In this document: in pieces, positions 62,851 through 64,000 of the stretch
Position numbering within the stretch: the first letter of the stretch is position 1
How the letters are laid out: every line of letters begins with the position of its first letter
Origin: Pseudomonas sp. JUb42
Lineage (GTDB): Bacteria; Pseudomonadota; Gammaproteobacteria; Pseudomonadales; Pseudomonadaceae
Length of the DNA: 64,000 bases
Direction of reading: 5' to 3'
NCBI RefSeq assembly: GCF_024807945.1
Contig: NZ_JANUFD010000012.1
Span: 124,001 to 188,000, forward strand
The notes under the pieces: generated by a model
The model's input: only the letters and a program-made list of their open reading frames with translations
What the model was told of the DNA's origin: nothing
Database searches by the model: none
Position numbers and translations under genes: made by a program

Positions 62851-63238
62851 ACGAAAAAGCCCGGCGCTGGGGCGGGTATTGATCTGCAACAAATCGGCGT
62901 AGGGTTGTCTATTCTTGATGAAACTATTGGCCAGCAGAGGACGCACGATGCATTCAAAACTAGATATTCAGCGAGTTCTTGAAACAGCGTTTTTACCCTC
63001 AAGGTGCGAATGCATCATCGGTGCGAACGACAGCTTCTCGGTGAAACTCATCAATCCCGAATCAGGTGATATCGAGCTGTATGTAGCAAACATGCCTTTG
63101 TCTGAGCTTACTACCAGTAGATCCATAGCCAAGTTGGTGCTCTCGCTGAGAGAGCAGAGAGACCTCATGAGTAATATGGAGTTATCCATGAAGCGAATGG
63201 GGTAGGGCAGGTACGAAAAGCCTGGCGCTGGGCCGGGG
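62851..63238. repeat. Direct repeats flanking a DUF1652 gene
   Basis: ACGAAAAAGCCCGGCGCTGG at 62851-62870 and ACGAAAAGCCTGGCGCTGGG at 63213-63232 are near-identical 20-26 bp sequences, directly oriented, one on each side of the DUF1652 gene. Read on the minus strand each contains a GCCC...GGC stem followed by TTTTC, so they may be copies of a terminator; alternatively the gene was inserted or duplicated with them. Confidence 0.55.
62948..63205 (+). CDS. DUF1652 family protein
   Basis: 85 residues. The ATG at 62948 (MHSKLDIQRVLETAFLPSRCECII) is chosen because AGAGGAC lies 5 bp upstream and the length matches the copy at 13892. Shared residues: TAFLP-x-x-C-x-C, SELTTSRSIAKLV-x-x-LREQ. Unknown function, pseudomonad-specific as far as I know. 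Confidence 0.85.
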   Translation: MHSKLDIQRVLETAFLPSRCECIIGANDSFSVKLINPESGDIELYVANMPLSELTTSRSIAKLVLSLREQRDLMSNMELSMKRMG

Positions 63239-63536
63239 TTGGATCATGATAGAAAGTTGACTCAATCCGTTCTGGGCCAGAGCGATATATCTTCTACGCG
63301 GCTAAAGCCCTGCCCTGACTGAAATATTCCGCGAACCAGGCGATCAGCAGGCACCTCGAGAAATATCACTTTCGCATACCTCGGCAGGACGCCGGAGGGC
63401 GTGACTGTGCGTGACTCTCCCAGGAGACCGCTGACAAGTAAATGCAGTAAAAAAGCCCGATCATCCTGAGCTGGACTGTCCAGCAGTAGTGCTACCTTCT
63501 ACGCTGCAATCTCAGGAGCCTGCTGGATGAATCGCC
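63239..63536. other. Leader of the last gene
   Basis: No gene. GCTGGACTGTCCAGC at 63470-63484 is a perfect 15-bp palindrome about 55 bp before the membrane-protein start and may be an operator or hairpin. Confidence 0.4.
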
Positions 63537-64000
63537 AACGCCCCCCTCACCTTGTGGCAACGCCGTCAGCTGCGGCAAATGTTGAAAATCCTGCTTCCCA
63601 CCCACCTGTATGGCACTACGGCCCGAGCATATCGGTCGTTGGCAGCAATGGCCTGGGCATTTTTGGTTTCTACCTTGCGCTGCTTTTGCTTGTGCCGGGC
63701 TACGGGCTGGCGATGATGCTCATCAACGGACTTGAAGCGATACATGGTGTGCCGGCCAGTCATGAGTCGAGCCTCACGGGCTCGCCGCTTATCCTGTTCC
63801 TGCTTGGCATTGCAGTGCTCATTGCTGTGTTCTTCGCGTGGATGGCCTCTGAGCCTCAAGTGCAGGCCTTCACGTTCGACGAAAGCCAGCAACTGCTTAC
63901 CCTGACGGTTACCCGTCGCGGCCGCAAACCCGTCGAAGTGCGTGTGCCCTTTAGCGACATCAGTTACATCCGTCCCTACGTTGTTGCGGCATTTGACCGG
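63537..64000 (+). CDS. Membrane protein, unknown function (partial)
   Basis: The frame is open from the ATG at 63537 (MNRQRPPHLVATPS, preceded by CAGGAG) to the right edge, about 154 residues. A polar N-terminus of about 40 residues is followed by a helix GLGIFGFYLALLLLVPGYGLAMML, a loop, a second helix PLILFLLGIAVLIAVFFAWM and then a soluble domain starting EPQVQAFTFDESQQLLTLTVTRRG, a beta-rich style seen in PH-like membrane proteins. No firm family. Confidence 0.75.

Noticed and set aside
62646..62982. Plus-strand frames between vapB and DUF1652
   Set aside because: They contain the flanking repeat and lack start signals; peptide composition does not resemble a protein.
1..64000. CRISPR array, rRNA, intact tRNA, complete IS element or integrase
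   Set aside because: None was found on reading both strands; there are no regularly spaced 20-40 bp repeats and no transposase or integrase motifs.

Overview
The window looks like chromosomal DNA of a Pseudomonas, most likely of the P. fluorescens complex. The evidence is two DUF1652 proteins (a Pseudomonas-typical family), an MvaT/MvaU-type H-NS-like protein, a FliA (sigma-28) promoter of the pseudomonad form TCAAG-N14-GCCGATA in front of a chemoreceptor, and a non-phosphorylative L-rhamnose locus of the pseudomonad/Azotobacter type. No rRNA, intact tRNA, replication or central housekeeping gene is visible. The content is almost entirely accessory: regulators, efflux, chemoreceptors, sugar catabolism and gene remnants. 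All identifications are from reading the sequence; no database search was run.

Layout. 1-3.4 kb: a partial CobW-type GTPase (minus) and an orphan UrtA-like urea-binding protein (plus). 3.4-9.5 kb: sparse, with a small exported protein, a sigma-28-driven chemoreceptor, a cysteine-repeat miniprotein, a TetR and an XRE regulator. 10-13.2 kb: a minus-strand cell-envelope operon of a frameshifted lipoprotein, a second lipoprotein and a patatin-like lipoprotein. 13.4-18.2 kb: DUF302, DUF1652, an SDR, and three TetR genes, two of them tandem paralogues. 18.6-26.2 kb: a TriC-like RND pump with its adaptor, a divergent NodT-type outer-membrane channel, an HTH-only LysR fragment and an extra FabF. 26.3-31.7 kb: an unknown protein, a divergent hydrolase/TetR pair with paired operators, and a LysR next to an exported lactonase-like amidohydrolase, then an exbD remnant. 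32.2-40.7 kb: a signalling cluster of a degenerate MCP coupled to a GGDEF-EAL protein, two further MCPs and two small proteins. 41-50 kb: MFS exporter plus MarR, LysR-ABC-GST operon, Dps, a chloroperoxidase-like hydrolase and a LysR. 50.8-53.9 kb: lactonase, rhamnose mutarotase, RhaT and an SDR (non-phosphorylative L-rhamnose catabolism). 54-55.6 kb: divergent NmrA-like oxidoreductase and TetR. 55.9-61.9 kb: a decayed mobile or defence region (XRE, MvaT-like silencer, frameshifted PD-(D/E)XK nuclease, N-terminally truncated UvrD-like helicase, phage-gene fragment, lipoprotein) ending in the 3' half of a tRNA-Pro(GGG), which looks like an attachment-site scar. 61.9-64 kb: VapBC, a second DUF1652 gene and the start of a membrane protein.

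The most interesting points are the two lactonase paralogues (one exported, one cytosolic) linked to a LysR by a shared GATAC/GTATC motif; a duplicated non-coding sequence near 40.1 and 50.1 kb; the decayed helicase/nuclease region bounded by a tRNA scar, with an A-AAA-AAA heptamer at a frame change; the degenerate chemoreceptor translationally coupled to a c-di-GMP enzyme; and a FabF paralogue beside a TriC-like pump.
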